Assembly: GCF_000938265.1 (NCBI RefSeq)
Contig: NZ_JYFC01000009.1
Coordinates: 1-64,000 of the forward strand
Origin: Agreia bicolorata
GTDB taxonomy: Bacteria > Actinomycetota > Actinomycetes > Actinomycetales > Microbacteriaceae
DNA: 64,000 nucleotides
Reading direction: 5' to 3'
Numbering within the stretch: position 1 is the stretch's first letter; each line of letters starts with the position of its first letter. The notes under the pieces are model-generated. The model was not told the origin of the DNA. It worked only from the letters and a program-made list of their open reading frames with translations, and made no database searches. A program made the position numbers and the translations under genes. Positions 24,502 to 32,740 of the stretch are shown here, one piece after another.

Positions 24502-25050
24502 ATGGCGAAACCTGAATTGTCGACCACGGCATACGCGCTGCTGGGTCTCCTTGTCTTCGACCGCGAGAATCCCGAGGGCATGACGGGATACGAACTCAAG
24601 CAGCGGGCCGACTTCACGCTGCGTTACTACTGGGTGAGCCCGGCGATGAGCCAGATCTACACGGAACTGCGCAAACTCGCCGACGCGGGGCTCGCTGAGA
24701 CGGCACCTTCCGACGGCCCTGCCCGTTACCGCGTGACTGGACTCGGCGAAGAGCAGCTGCAGATATGGCTCTTCCATGGCGAGGTCGGCTTCCCCATCCT
24801 CAAGCACCCCGTGGCGCTGCGGCTGCTGATGGGCCGCCTCTCGACGCCCGAGCGGCTGGGCACGATGCTCGAAGCGCATCTGGATGACCTGGCGGCGCGC
24901 CGTGCCGATCTGCAGGGTGTGCGAGACATGCTCGGCGACGAGCATCAAGTGCGCTACGCGGCGATGGTCGCAGACTGGGGTCTCGCCTACTACGACAGCG
25001 AGGCGTCGATCGTGACCGGGCTGCGCGAGCGCCTCGACGGAATGGACTGA
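24502..25050 (+). CDS. PadR family transcriptional regulator
   Basis: A 182-residue regulator. The winged helix is in residues 5-90 (TTAYALLGLLVFDRENPEGMTGYELKQ, SQIYTELRKLADAGL, RYRVTGLGEEQL), with the PadR signature of a long recognition helix followed by a Y/R-x-T wing. The C-terminal helical part (residues 100-182) provides dimerisation. ATG at 24502 is chosen with AAGG 8 bases upstream; GTG two codons earlier is the alternative. PadR proteins usually respond to phenolic or other small toxic molecules and here most likely control the divergent NTF2-like gene. Confidence 0.9.
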   Translation: MAKPELSTTAYALLGLLVFDRENPEGMTGYELKQRADFTLRYYWVSPAMSQIYTELRKLADAGLAETAPSDGPARYRVTGLGEEQLQIWLFHGEVGFPILKHPVALRLLMGRLSTPERLGTMLEAHLDDLAARRADLQGVRDMLGDEHQVRYAAMVADWGLAYYDSEASIVTGLRERLDGMD

Positions 25051-25055
25051 GCACG

Positions 25056-25125
25056 CCAACTGTGCCCGGCGCGGACAGTACGCACCGGTGTGTCGGTAAC
25101 TCTTGTCTGTGCCGGGAACAGTTGG
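25056..25125. repeat. Long hairpin E between convergent genes
   Basis: CCAACTGTGCCCGGCGCGGAC (25056-25076) pairs with the segment 25105-25125 at 18 of 21 positions, two of the exceptions being G-T wobbles. The loop region itself contains ACGCACCGGTGTGT, a second self-complementary stretch. It fills the gap between the convergent padR and polymerase genes. Confidence 0.78.
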
Positions 25126-25129
25126 TTCG

Positions 25130-26173
25130 TCAGAAGAGGGGCTGCTGCACTCGCTCCGAGGGAACGAGCGCGGTGAGGGTGGCTTTCACCGCGACGAGTC
25201 CGGGCTTCTGGGCACCGGCCAGGAGCCGGAGCATCTCGGGGATCCAGGCCTGCGCGTCTGACGTCGCTGACGGCATCCGGTGTTTGAGAATGACGGGCGC
25301 AGCGCCGCCGTCGAAGCGCAGCGCGATCGTGAGCCCGCCGGCCGCGAGATCGGCCTTCGATGCTCTCCCGCAGACGCGCGTGATGCAGGCTTCCATGAGC
25401 TGGGCGGGAGCGAAGTCGGGGCGGTTGTAGCCTGAGATGGTTCCCTCGGAGGAGAGGCTCGATCGTGTTTCGACCGGGTTCAGCGTCGCGTCGTCGGTGC
25501 CGGCGCGGATGCGGCTCAGGCGGTGCGCCATCGTTGCTCCGCAGACGTGGCGGAGTTCGTCGGACGAGATGCGGTCGAGATCACCGAGGTGCGCTACCTC
25601 GATGAGGCGCAGCCGTTCGACGGTCTGCGCGCCGATTCCCCAGACGTCGGCGATGGGCAGAGCCGTGCGCAATTCTGCCTCTTCGTCAGCGTCGACGACG
25701 TGCAGGCCGTCGGGCTTCGCGGCGCGAGAGGCGAGCTTTGCCATGAGTTTTGTGCGCCCGATTCCAACGCTGATCGGAATGCCGAGTTCGTGCGCCACCC
25801 GGCGGCGCAGGCTCTGCCCGGCGTCGACGGCGGCCCGGATGTCTGTGGCTCCGATGTCAAGGAAGGCCTCCTCCATCGATCCCGGCTCGACCGACCGAGC
25901 GCTGTCGCGAAAGATGTCGAAGAGAGCGTCGCTGACCTCCTCGACTTCGGCACGGGGCGTATCGACCATGACGAGTTCAGGGCAGAGGCGCTGAGCCTCG
26001 TGCACCTGCATGCCGCCGCGAACGCCGCGGAGCCGAGCCGGGTAGTTGGCGCTGGCGATGAAGACATGGGCGATCGCGGCCATGGGCCTGTCGACGAGGT
26101 CGGGGCGGCGACGAAGGATCACCGAGGCGAAGAACGAGTCGGCGTCGACGTGCAGGAGGAGCGTCGTGGCCAC
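25130..26173 (-). CDS. dinB: Y-family DNA polymerase (DinB/Pol IV type) under SOS control
   Basis: A 347-residue translesion polymerase. The palm motif HVDADSFFASV is near the N-terminus, SVGIGRTKLMAKLASRAAKPDG follows around 150, and helix-hairpin-helix DVWGIGAQTVERL near 185. The usual second catalytic motif S-x-D-E is here SMEE (residues 99-102), a conservative Asp to Glu change. The family E after FFASV is also replaced (Ile). A GTG start at 26173 is chosen because the SOS box at 26182-26197 would otherwise lie inside the gene; there is then no ribosome site and the mRNA is probably leaderless. The little-finger domain is C-terminal and the end is QQPLF, similar to beta-clamp binding peptides. 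Confidence 0.85.
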   Translation of the reverse strand: MATTLLLHVDADSFFASVILRRRPDLVDRPMAAIAHVFIASANYPARLRGVRGGMQVHEAQRLCPELVMVDTPRAEVEEVSDALFDIFRDSARSVEPGSMEEAFLDIGATDIRAAVDAGQSLRRRVAHELGIPISVGIGRTKLMAKLASRAAKPDGLHVVDADEEAELRTALPIADVWGIGAQTVERLRLIEVAHLGDLDRISSDELRHVCGATMAHRLSRIRAGTDDATLNPVETRSSLSSEGTISGYNRPDFAPAQLMEACITRVCGRASKADLAAGGLTIALRFDGGAAPVILKHRMPSATSDAQAWIPEMLRLLAGAQKPGLVAVKATLTALVPSERVQQPLF

Positions 26174-26181
26174 GGTGTTTA

Positions 26182-26197
26182 TCGTACAGGTGTTCGA
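26182..26197 (-). promoter_or_regulatory. LexA/SOS box
   Basis: On the minus strand the 16 bases TCGAACACCTGTACGA match the actinobacterial LexA site TCGAAC-N4-GTTCGA with one mismatch. It lies 8 bases upstream of the polymerase GTG start and overlaps TACGAT, a plausible -10 hexamer, so bound LexA would block the promoter directly. Confidence 0.85.
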
Positions 26198-26262
26198 ATG
26201 TTTCCTCACCAGTGGCTGAATCGCCTGTTGGTGACGGGCGTGACTTTGTTACCGTGCTGAGC

Positions 26263-26700
26263 ATGGCTGCAAAGAGATTTCCGCTCCGTTGGTGGCTTAC
26301 GACCGGCCTGGCCTCGGCGTTCGTTGTGCTGTTCACCATGGGCGCGTACCAAAAGTGGCCGGGGCTCGTGACGATCTTCTTTGTCTTGGGGTTTTGCATC
26401 ATTCAGTGGGTCGTCGAGCGACACAATGAACGCGAGGCAGACGTCGACCAGATCTGGTGGGTTCCCTCGAGTGTTCTGTGGGAAAAACCGCTTCGCGTTG
26501 CTCTTTCGGCTGTTCTTATGCTCGCGGCCTTCATCGGCGCGGCGTTTGTGGTGTTTGGTAACGCGGGCCTGTGGCTTCTCGGTGTCGTCGTGGCAGTCAC
26601 GTTCGTGTACAGGCTCACGGTGGGCCGGATGTGGTTGATACAGGACCGCGCTGCGCTCACCGCGGAGAATGCGTCCGAGGGCTCGACCGCCGACGGCTGA
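26263..26700 (+). CDS. Four-helix membrane protein, unassigned
   Basis: A 145-residue membrane protein I do not recognise. Helices are visible at WWLTTGLASAFVVLFTMGA, WPGLVTIFFVLGFCIIQWVV, VALSAVLMLAAFIGAAFVVF and WLLGVVVAVTFVYRL, arranged as two hairpins with a hydrophilic middle loop (ERHNEREADVDQIWWVP). ATG at 26263 is preferred to an upstream GTG at 26212, which would place acidic residues without clear structure before the first basic residues. Its last 44 bases overlap the end of the convergent gene on the other strand. Confidence 0.65.
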   Translation: MAAKRFPLRWWLTTGLASAFVVLFTMGAYQKWPGLVTIFFVLGFCIIQWVVERHNEREADVDQIWWVPSSVLWEKPLRVALSAVLMLAAFIGAAFVVFGNAGLWLLGVVVAVTFVYRLTVGRMWLIQDRAALTAENASEGSTADG

Positions 26701-27151
26701 ATACGCCGACGCCGACGATTGCGACGGCGGACGCCAGGCTCGTGAGATAGAGCACTCCCGCCCAGATCGTGTGCGCCCCGCCGCCGACCCCGTGGGTGTC
26801 GGCGACGTCCATGCCCAGACGGAAGCCGTCGAGAAACGCGGGCACGGCGCCCGCCGCGACGATGGCGAGGAAGATCATCGCCATCGTCGAGAGCGAGAAT
26901 CGTCTCCAGAGCCCGATGATCGCGGCGGTAACGGCAAGCACGACTCCCACGGCCGCCGTGCCGATCACCCATCCGATGTCGCCTCCGACATCCTGGCCGG
27001 CAGCCGTGAGGCGTGCGTGGATCTCACCGAGAGTCGAGCCGGGAACGGCCGCGAGCGGATCCAGCACGAGAGATTCGACGGCCATCAGGGCCGCATAGGC
27101 CGCGACGAGAACGACGCCGCCTACCGCGAGGAGTATGCGGCCTCGGTTCAC
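26657..27151 (-). CDS. Four-helix membrane protein in a DoxX unit
   Basis: A 164-residue membrane protein. Four helices are evident (ILLAVGGVVLVAAYAALMAV, DIGWVIGTAAVGVVLAVTAAIIG, LSTMAMIFLAIVAAGAVPAFL, TIWAGVLYLTSLASAVAIVGVGVF). No family name can be given. The GTG start at 27151 overlaps the DoxX-like gene stop as GTGA, giving translational coupling, and the N-terminal NRGRIL is a usual cytosolic start. It ends inside the convergent gene at 26700. Confidence 0.72.
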   Translation of the reverse strand: MNRGRILLAVGGVVLVAAYAALMAVESLVLDPLAAVPGSTLGEIHARLTAAGQDVGGDIGWVIGTAAVGVVLAVTAAIIGLWRRFSLSTMAMIFLAIVAAGAVPAFLDGFRLGMDVADTHGVGGGAHTIWAGVLYLTSLASAVAIVGVGVFSRRRSSPRTHSPR

Positions 27152-27561
27152 TTCGCCGCGGTGCGCGTCGACCACAGAGCCCACGCCACCAGGAGGGGCT
27201 GGCCGAACAGGCGGCCGACGCGCTTGGCGTCGGAGTCGAGACCGAACGCATCCCTGTGGTGAATGGCCTGCGCGATGTTGCCCGGGAAGATCGCGGTGAA
27301 GAAGGCGGCGGCCAGGCCTCCGACGCGGGCCCGCTGCGAGCGAGGAGCGAAGAGCAGGGCAGCACCGAGCGTGATCTCGGCGACGCCGCTCAAGAGGACG
27401 GTTGTGTCTTCTTTGAGTGGAACGAACTCGGGCACCTGCGCGCGAAAGTCGTCGCGGGCGAAGGTGAGGTGGCTGGTGCCAGCGAAAACGAGGATGGCGC
27501 CGAGAGCGATGCGGGCTGCCGTGCGGCGCTTCGAGGCTGGTTTGTCGAGCTGTTTCGTCAT
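27148..27561 (-). CDS. DoxX-like membrane protein
   Basis: A 137-residue four-helix membrane protein. ARIALGAILVFAGTSHLTF, LLSGVAEITLGAALLF, GGLAAAFFTAIFPGNIAQAI and GQPLLVAWALW match the DoxX-like/MauE helical pattern, including the Asn/His-rich PGNIAQAIHH motif of one DoxX subfamily. Related proteins work with redox enzymes or handle quinones, but the role here is unknown. It is cotranscribed with the downstream four-helix protein. The 264 bases upstream contain no convincing gene, only a short frame on the other strand. Confidence 0.8.
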   Translation of the reverse strand: MTKQLDKPASKRRTAARIALGAILVFAGTSHLTFARDDFRAQVPEFVPLKEDTTVLLSGVAEITLGAALLFAPRSQRARVGGLAAAFFTAIFPGNIAQAIHHRDAFGLDSDAKRVGRLFGQPLLVAWALWSTRTAAK

Positions 27562-27817
27562 GGCGGCTCCTCGTGAGAATCGAATGGTCTGCTTCGACGA
27601 TACGCCTCGCGGCCGGATCCGACCCCGCTGTCGGTGGAGCGCGGTCGACCGCTCGGGCGCGCGAGGTGCTGCTGGCGCAGATCCTGGATGCCGCCCCCTG
27701 GCTCGACCTGCAGGGTTTCGCCGACCTCATGGTGCGGCCGGCGTAACCGCGCCCGCCCGGCGCATCTGCTGCCGGACGGCCGGGCGCGGATAGCCCCAGC
27801 GGGCGCGGATGCGGCGC

Positions 27818-27835
27818 GGTGCGCGCTAGCGCACC
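27818..27835. terminator. Short palindrome over the stop codon of the regulator gene
   Basis: GGTGCGC, four bases, GCGCACC gives a 7-bp stem whose loop holds the TAG stop of the minus-strand regulator. A second GC-rich stem (CGCCCGGC with GCCGGGCG) lies about 50 bases further on in transcription direction. Either could contribute to ending the transcript before the DoxX unit. Confidence 0.4.
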
Positions 27836-28686
27836 ACGGCAGCCGGAGCTGCCACACGGAGGAACTCGATCTTCGCGGCGGCCTCCGACGCTGCTGCAGC
27901 GGTGTAGGCCACGATGCGCAGATCGGTGCCGGCGACACTGAATACGTCGCAGTCGAGTTCGATATCGCCGACCAGCTCGTTGCTGACAACCTTGCTCTCG
28001 GATTGGTGCTCGCCCACGATCCCGCTCTCCCACAGGGCCCGAAACTCCTCGCTCGTCGAGAGCAACTCCTGAACGAGGGCGCGCACCCGGCGGTCGTCGG
28101 GATACCGGCCCGCCACGCGACGCAGGTCGGCGACGAGAGACGCACCGAACGCATCCACGCTGCCGGATCGGCGGATAATACGGCCCCCGCCGGCCCCGAG
28201 CGACAGGTTGCCGAAATGGGCACGCAGCAGATTGGGCCTGCCCGAGGCGGGCCGCACGGGCTCGCCGAGAAGCGCCACCCACAGGGGGCTCCAGCTCAGC
28301 AGATCCCACGATGCGGTGAAGACGGCAACGGGAATCTCGCCGAGCCGAGCGACCAGCCTCTGCACCCCGGGAGGAATGTGTGCGGGAACCTCGTGCGGCG
28401 ACGGCGGGAGCAGCCCGGCGAGCGTGAAGAGGTGGTCTCGCTCGGCGTCGGTCAGCTGCAGCGCTCGGGCGAGGGCCGAGGCGACCTGCTCCGAGGGGCG
28501 CCGTGCGCGGCCCTGCTCGAGGCGAACGATGTAGTCGACGCTGAGTCCGGCAAGAGCGGCCAGTTCTTCGCGCCGAAGCCCTGCGGCCCGGCGTGAGTCG
28601 TCGGCGGGGAAGCCGACGTCGAGCGGCGACAAGCGGTCGCGCCACGCCCGAAGAACCGTTCCGAGATCGCCGTGCGCATCCTGCAT
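27826..28686 (-). CDS. XRE-type regulator with MmyB-like ligand domain
   Basis: A 286-residue regulator. The N-terminal helix-turn-helix is ELAALAGLSVDYIVRLEQGR, preceded by the RRAAGLRREELA motif typical of this actinobacterial group, and the C-terminal half is the MmyB-like domain (FTASWDLLSWSPLWVALLGEP) that binds a hydrophobic ligand, often a fatty acid or small molecule. Proteins of this class commonly control a divergent short-chain dehydrogenase gene. That is the arrangement here, with the SDR start 103 bases away. Confidence 0.9.
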   Translation of the reverse strand: MQDAHGDLGTVLRAWRDRLSPLDVGFPADDSRRAAGLRREELAALAGLSVDYIVRLEQGRARRPSEQVASALARALQLTDAERDHLFTLAGLLPPSPHEVPAHIPPGVQRLVARLGEIPVAVFTASWDLLSWSPLWVALLGEPVRPASGRPNLLRAHFGNLSLGAGGGRIIRRSGSVDAFGASLVADLRRVAGRYPDDRRVRALVQELLSTSEEFRALWESGIVGEHQSESKVVSNELVGDIELDCDVFSVAGTDLRIVAYTAAAASEAAAKIEFLRVAAPAAVVR

Positions 28687-28788
28687 TCATTCAGTGTGCC
28701 AGCGGTCGCCACGTCATGGGTGGTATCGCGCGTCCATACGTTGAGGCGGGCCACGACAGCGCGCTGCGATCGTCGCAGACTTCTGACC

Positions 28789-29481
28789 ATGACAACAACA
28801 CTGATCACCGGGGCCAACAAAGGCCTCGGATACGAAACGGCCCGCCGCCTCATCGAGGCCGGGTACACCGTGTGGATGGGCGCACGAGACGAGACTCGGG
28901 GCCGCGCCGCCGCCGGCGCGTTGGGCGGGCGGTTCGTGCAACTCGACGTGACGAGCGACGACTCCGTCGCCGCCGCTGTGGCGACCATCGAGGCTGCCGG
29001 GGGCCTCGACGTGCTCATCAACAACGCGGGCGTCAGCGGCCCGTTCGCCGCCGCTGAGGATCTCACCGCCGACGACGCCGCCTTCGTGTTCGGCACCAAC
29101 GTGCTCGGGATCGTGCGCATGACGCGGGCGTTCCGGCCCATGCTGCTGCGCTCGAGCGAGGCGACGATCGTGAACGTGACGAGCGGAATGGGGTCGTTCT
29201 CGTTCGTCCTCGACCCGGAGCACATCGAGTCGCAGATCATCGCGCCTCTGTACCAAGCGTCGAAGTCCGCGGTGACCATGCTCACCGTGCAGTACGCGAA
29301 GGCCTTCCCCGAGATCCGCATCAACGCGGCCGACCCTGGCTACACGGCCACCGAGTTCAATAACAACAGGGGCCCGCAGACCGTTACCGAGGGAACGGAT
29401 GCGATCGTCGAGCTCGCCACCCGCAGGGGAACGGGGCCGACCGGCACCTTCATCAACCGCCACGGGGTCGCTCCCTTCTAG
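28789..29481 (+). CDS. Short-chain dehydrogenase/reductase
   Basis: A 230-residue classical SDR. The cofactor motif is ITGANKGLG (residues 6-14), the NNAG motif is intact (LINNAGVSG), and the active site includes Ser in NVTSGMG and Tyr-x3-Lys in YQASKSAV. The end TGTFINRHGVAPF is typical of SDRs associated with MmyB-type regulators. Substrate unknown. ATG at 28789 is chosen because the cofactor strand must start within a few residues of the N-terminus. Regulation by the divergent XRE/MmyB protein is likely. Confidence 0.9.
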   Translation: MTTTLITGANKGLGYETARRLIEAGYTVWMGARDETRGRAAAGALGGRFVQLDVTSDDSVAAAVATIEAAGGLDVLINNAGVSGPFAAAEDLTADDAAFVFGTNVLGIVRMTRAFRPMLLRSSEATIVNVTSGMGSFSFVLDPEHIESQIIAPLYQASKSAVTMLTVQYAKAFPEIRINAADPGYTATEFNNNRGPQTVTEGTDAIVELATRRGTGPTGTFINRHGVAPF

Positions 29482-29544
29482 CGACTGCGGCGGTCCCTTC
29501 CGGCTCACGCAGAGGTAGTGTGGCGGGATCGAGAGGGGACCGCG

Positions 29545-31293
29545 ATGGCTGCCAGAAAGAACGAAAGCGACGCCGAGAAGGCGCAACGCGGTGCATCGCG
29601 ACGCAACTTTCTGCGCACGGCCGGCATCGGGGTCGCGGGGCTTGCGGTGGGTGGAGCCGCCGTCGGCGGCGTGACCGCCGGCATCCGATCGTCTGACACG
29701 GATGACGACGAACTCGGATTCTCGCCGCTGCCGGTTCGCCATGAGCCGGGCTTCGACCACGTGGTCGTGATCATGTTCGAGAACCGCTCGTTCGACCACA
29801 TGCTGGGCTGGCTCTACGAGTCGGGGCAGGAGCCCGCGGGGCAAACGTTCGACGGCCTGCATCAGGGGGAGTACAGCAACCCTGGCCCGTCGGGTGGCAC
29901 CGTGCCCGCCCACGTCTACAGTGGCGCGACCGACCGCATCATGGCCCAGCCCGATCCCGACCCGGGCGAGTTCTATCCCCACGTGAACACGCAGTTGTTC
30001 GGCACGATCGACCCCGAGAGCAACTCCGACCTGAAGAACCCCTTGCAGGAGCCGTGGAACCTGCCGAAGGATGCGTCGAAGCCGACGAACAACGGGTTCG
30101 TGAAGGACTACGTCGTGAACTCCACACTGTCTCGCGGGCGAGCGCCGACACCCGAAGAGTACGCAGTGGTGATGGGCGGGTTCTCACCCTCGATGCTTCC
30201 TGTGATCTCGACCCTGGCGAAGAACTTCGGGGTCTACGACCACTGGCACGCGGCCGTTCCATCGCAGACGTTCTGCAATCGCTCGTTTTTTCACGCGAGC
30301 ACATCGCACGGTTTCGTCACGAACGTCGAGGGCGGCGGCATAGACAAATGGTTGGATGCGCCGGCTGTTCCGACCGTGTTCAGCAGGCTTCACGAGGCGG
30401 GCAAGTCGTGGCGCGTGTACTACGACGCCCAGCAGGTCGTCTCGCTCACCGGACTGCTGAGTGCGCCGTCGCTGCAGAAGTACTGGAAGAGCAACTTTCG
30501 CAGCATGGAGCAGTTTCACGAGGACACGGCGAAGGGAAACCTGCCCGACTACGCCTTCATCGAGCCGCGCATGGTGTTCGATCACAACGACCTGCACCCG
30601 CCGGTCGTGCGGCCGAGGGCAGGCAAGGCCGAACCGGAGACTCCGGAGATGGAATCCGCCTTCTCGGACATGCGTGCGGGTGAGCAGCTTCTCGGCGAGG
30701 TCTACACGTCGATCAAAGACGGCGCCTCGGCCACCGGCTCGAACGCGATGAATACCGTGCTGCTCGTGACCTTCGACGAGCACGGCGGTCTGTACGACCA
30801 CGTTGCGCCGCCGGCGGCTGTTCCTCCCGTGAAGAACGAGGCTCCGGGTGAGATGGGGTTCGCCTTCGATCGCCTCGGTCTGCGGGTTCCCACCATCGTT
30901 GTCTCGGCCTACACGAAGCCCGGAACGGTCATCAACGACGAGATGCATCATGGGTCGCTCGCCAAGACTCTCGCCGAGCTGCACGGACTCGAGCCGCTGA
31001 CCGAGCGCGATGCAACCGCCACTCCGATCTTCAACGCGGTGAATTTGACGAAGCCGCGCCAGCCTGCGCTCTGGCCCACGGTCACGCCCGCGTACGTTCC
31101 GCCGAATCCCGAGGCGAATCCGCGCGCCGACAAGGAGAAGGACCGCAGGCGCCCGCTGACCCCTCCCGCGCTCGGTCTCATCGGCATCCTGCTGGCCAAA
31201 TATGAGCCGGATGCCCCGCTGCCCGACAACTACGCCGACGCATACGACGTGCTGGTGAAGCACGGATACGGGCTGTTCGGAGTGCGCGACTGA
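29545..31293 (+). CDS. Tat-exported phosphoesterase (phospholipase C/acid phosphatase family)
   Basis: A 582-residue exported enzyme of the alkaline phosphatase superfamily. A twin-arginine signal is present (SRRNFLRTAG followed by a hydrophobic GVAGLAVGGAAVGGV). The nucleophile-type motif MFENRSFDHMLGWL, the substrate region FGVYDHWHAAVPSQTFCNRSF, the metal motif LVTFDEHGGLYDHVAPP and GSLAKTLAELHGL are those of phospholipase C/phosphoesterase proteins that release phosphate from phospholipids or phosphomonoesters. Folding before export fits metal loading in the cytosol. ATG at 29545 has GAGGGG 7 bases upstream. It appears monocistronic, and hairpin F follows the stop by 17 bases. Confidence 0.9.
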   Translation: MAARKNESDAEKAQRGASRRNFLRTAGIGVAGLAVGGAAVGGVTAGIRSSDTDDDELGFSPLPVRHEPGFDHVVVIMFENRSFDHMLGWLYESGQEPAGQTFDGLHQGEYSNPGPSGGTVPAHVYSGATDRIMAQPDPDPGEFYPHVNTQLFGTIDPESNSDLKNPLQEPWNLPKDASKPTNNGFVKDYVVNSTLSRGRAPTPEEYAVVMGGFSPSMLPVISTLAKNFGVYDHWHAAVPSQTFCNRSFFHASTSHGFVTNVEGGGIDKWLDAPAVPTVFSRLHEAGKSWRVYYDAQQVVSLTGLLSAPSLQKYWKSNFRSMEQFHEDTAKGNLPDYAFIEPRMVFDHNDLHPPVVRPRAGKAEPETPEMESAFSDMRAGEQLLGEVYTSIKDGASATGSNAMNTVLLVTFDEHGGLYDHVAPPAAVPPVKNEAPGEMGFAFDRLGLRVPTIVVSAYTKPGTVINDEMHHGSLAKTLAELHGLEPLTERDATATPIFNAVNLTKPRQPALWPTVTPAYVPPNPEANPRADKEKDRRRPLTPPALGLIGILLAKYEPDAPLPDNYADAYDVLVKHGYGLFGVRD

Positions 31294-31310
31294 GGTCTGT
31301 CCTCCGTACT

Positions 31311-31378
31311 ACAGGACGTTTCGTCAGCCGGTCGGCGTGTCGTCGGTCGAAACTCGGGGTGTCGTCGATTCGTCCTGT
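31311..31378. repeat. Long hairpin F
   Basis: ACAGGACGTTTCG (31311-31323) pairs with CGATTCGTCCTGT (31366-31378), 11 of 13 positions. The interior holds two direct copies of GTGTCGTCG. It follows the phosphoesterase stop and precedes the next gene on the same strand. Its arms share ACAGGACG/CGTCCTGT-like sequence with hairpin D. Confidence 0.65.
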
Positions 31379-31412
31379 CGAACGGTCGGGGGCGGTCGCT
31401 ACGCTGGGCCCG

Positions 31413-32084
31413 ATGACTTCTGACGTTGCGAACCCGACCATCGGCATCCTCGGTGCCGGAAAGGTGGGCACCGTGCTCGCCCGTCTCGCGGTCGCCGCGG
31501 GCTATCCCGTTCTGATCGCGAGCTCGCGGCCGCCCGCCGCGATCGAGCTCACGATCGACGTGCTGGCGCACGGTGCCGAGGCGACGACAGCTTCGGATGC
31601 CGCGGGTAGGGCCGACATCGTCATCCTGGCTCTTCCGCTGGGCAAGGCCGTGCTGCTGGATGGGCGCGACGCGCTGCCGGTCGACGAGCTGCGCGGAAAG
31701 ATCGTGATCGACGCCATGAACTACTGGTGGGAGGTCGACGGCGTTCGCCCGGATCTGACCGGTGACGATGTCACGACCAGCGAGATCGTGGCCGCCCTGC
31801 TGCCCGACTCTCGCGTGGTGAAGGCGTTCAACCACATGGGCTACCACGACCTCGACGAGGGCCCGCGGCCCGCGGGCGACCCGGATCGCAAGGCGATCGC
31901 GCTCTCGGGCGACGACGTCGAGGCCAATGATGTGGTCGCCGATCTCATCGACTTGCTCGGCTTCGACCCCGTCGACCTGGGCCCGCTCGCCGAGGGCGCG
32001 GTGCTGCAGCCGGGACGGGCCCTTTTCGGTGCGAACCTCAGCGCCGCCGAGATCCGCGATGTCGTGGAGCAGGCCGCCGCCTGA
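31413..32084 (+). CDS. F420-dependent NADP reductase-like NAD(P)-binding protein
   Basis: A 223-residue Rossmann protein of the F420-dependent NADP oxidoreductase group. The dinucleotide motif is GILGAGKVGT, the second strand carries SSRPP (a Ser-Arg that selects NADP phosphate), and DIVILALPLGK and VVKAFNHMG are family landmarks. It may transfer hydride between NADPH and F420 or, as for many members, act on another substrate. ATG at 31413 begins just before the Rossmann strand. It ends two bases before the stop of the convergent TetR gene. Confidence 0.85.
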   Translation: MTSDVANPTIGILGAGKVGTVLARLAVAAGYPVLIASSRPPAAIELTIDVLAHGAEATTASDAAGRADIVILALPLGKAVLLDGRDALPVDELRGKIVIDAMNYWWEVDGVRPDLTGDDVTTSEIVAALLPDSRVVKAFNHMGYHDLDEGPRPAGDPDRKAIALSGDDVEANDVVADLIDLLGFDPVDLGPLAEGAVLQPGRALFGANLSAAEIRDVVEQAAA

Positions 32085-32086
32085 GG

Positions 32087-32647
32087 TCAGGTTCGGGCGT
32101 GCAGCATCCGCTCGACGGCGGTGACGACCGAGTGTCGGCGAGCGGCGACCTCCTCGGCTCGGACCGGATTCTGTTCGAGGCCCGTAAGCCCCTCTGGTGA
32201 GAGCTGCCAGGCCTGCGCAATGGCGTAGATGAAGACCAGAACGTCGACCGCCGATAGCGGTTGTGCGGCAGCAGTGGCGACGGCAAGCGTTTTGCTTCGG
32301 TAGATGTCGTGCGGCTCTGCGGTCGCGGTGGGTCGTTCGAGCTGAGCCCACATGCTCAAGCGGAGCACTTCGGGAAAGCGCTGATGATGATCGAAGACGT
32401 CGCCGGCCCAGCCTGCGAGGTTGTCAGGGCGCGGAGGGACGTTCTCGGCCATGCGGCGCAGCGCCTCGGCGAGAGTCGCATCGAATAGCCCGCTCTTGCC
32501 GCCGTAGTAGGCGTAGATCATCCGAACGTTGCTCTGTGCCTCAGACGCGATCCGATCCACGCGCCCGCCCGCGAACCCGTGGGCGGCGAACTCGACGGTG
32601 GCTGCTGTGAGTATTCGTTCTCGTGTGGCTTCAGCATCACGTGCCAT
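32087..32647 (-). CDS. TetR/AcrR family regulator
   Basis: A 186-residue repressor. The N-terminal helix-turn-helix is canonical (TRERILTAATVEFAAHGFAGG, RVDRIASEAQSNVRMIYAYYGGKSGLF). The ligand domain includes WAGDVFDHHQRFPEVLRLSMW and ends in a long helix, similar to the TetR_C group found beside SDR genes. It is divergent from an SDR remnant and F420-type reductase, with a palindrome in the gap. If the ancestral target was the now-deleted SDR, regulation of the following reductase may be what remains. Confidence 0.92.
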   Translation of the reverse strand: MARDAEATRERILTAATVEFAAHGFAGGRVDRIASEAQSNVRMIYAYYGGKSGLFDATLAEALRRMAENVPPRPDNLAGWAGDVFDHHQRFPEVLRLSMWAQLERPTATAEPHDIYRSKTLAVATAAAQPLSAVDVLVFIYAIAQAWQLSPEGLTGLEQNPVRAEEVAARRHSVVTAVERMLHART

Positions 32648-32701
32648 GCGTATCCCCTCGGCGTGAATTGACGAGCCTGCGTTCAGTCGTTAGTTTACAA
32701 G

Positions 32702-32719
32702 TAAGTATTCATTTACTTA
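32702..32719. promoter_or_regulatory. Candidate TetR operator
   Basis: TAAGTA, six bases, TACTTA is a perfect inverted repeat in the 93-base gap between the divergent TetR gene and the SDR remnant. AAGTAA-N8-TTACTT overlaps it by three bases on the left. AT-rich palindromes of this size are usual TetR sites. Confidence 0.7.
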
Positions 32720-32740
32720 TCAGAACTTATTGGAGATGAC

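Noticed and set aside
27573-27746. A 57-residue GTG-started frame in the gap upstream of the DoxX-like gene
   Set aside because: The end (ILDAAPWLDLQGFADLMVRPA without the start) looks protein-like, but there is no ribosome site or context; it could be a remnant, not enough to call.
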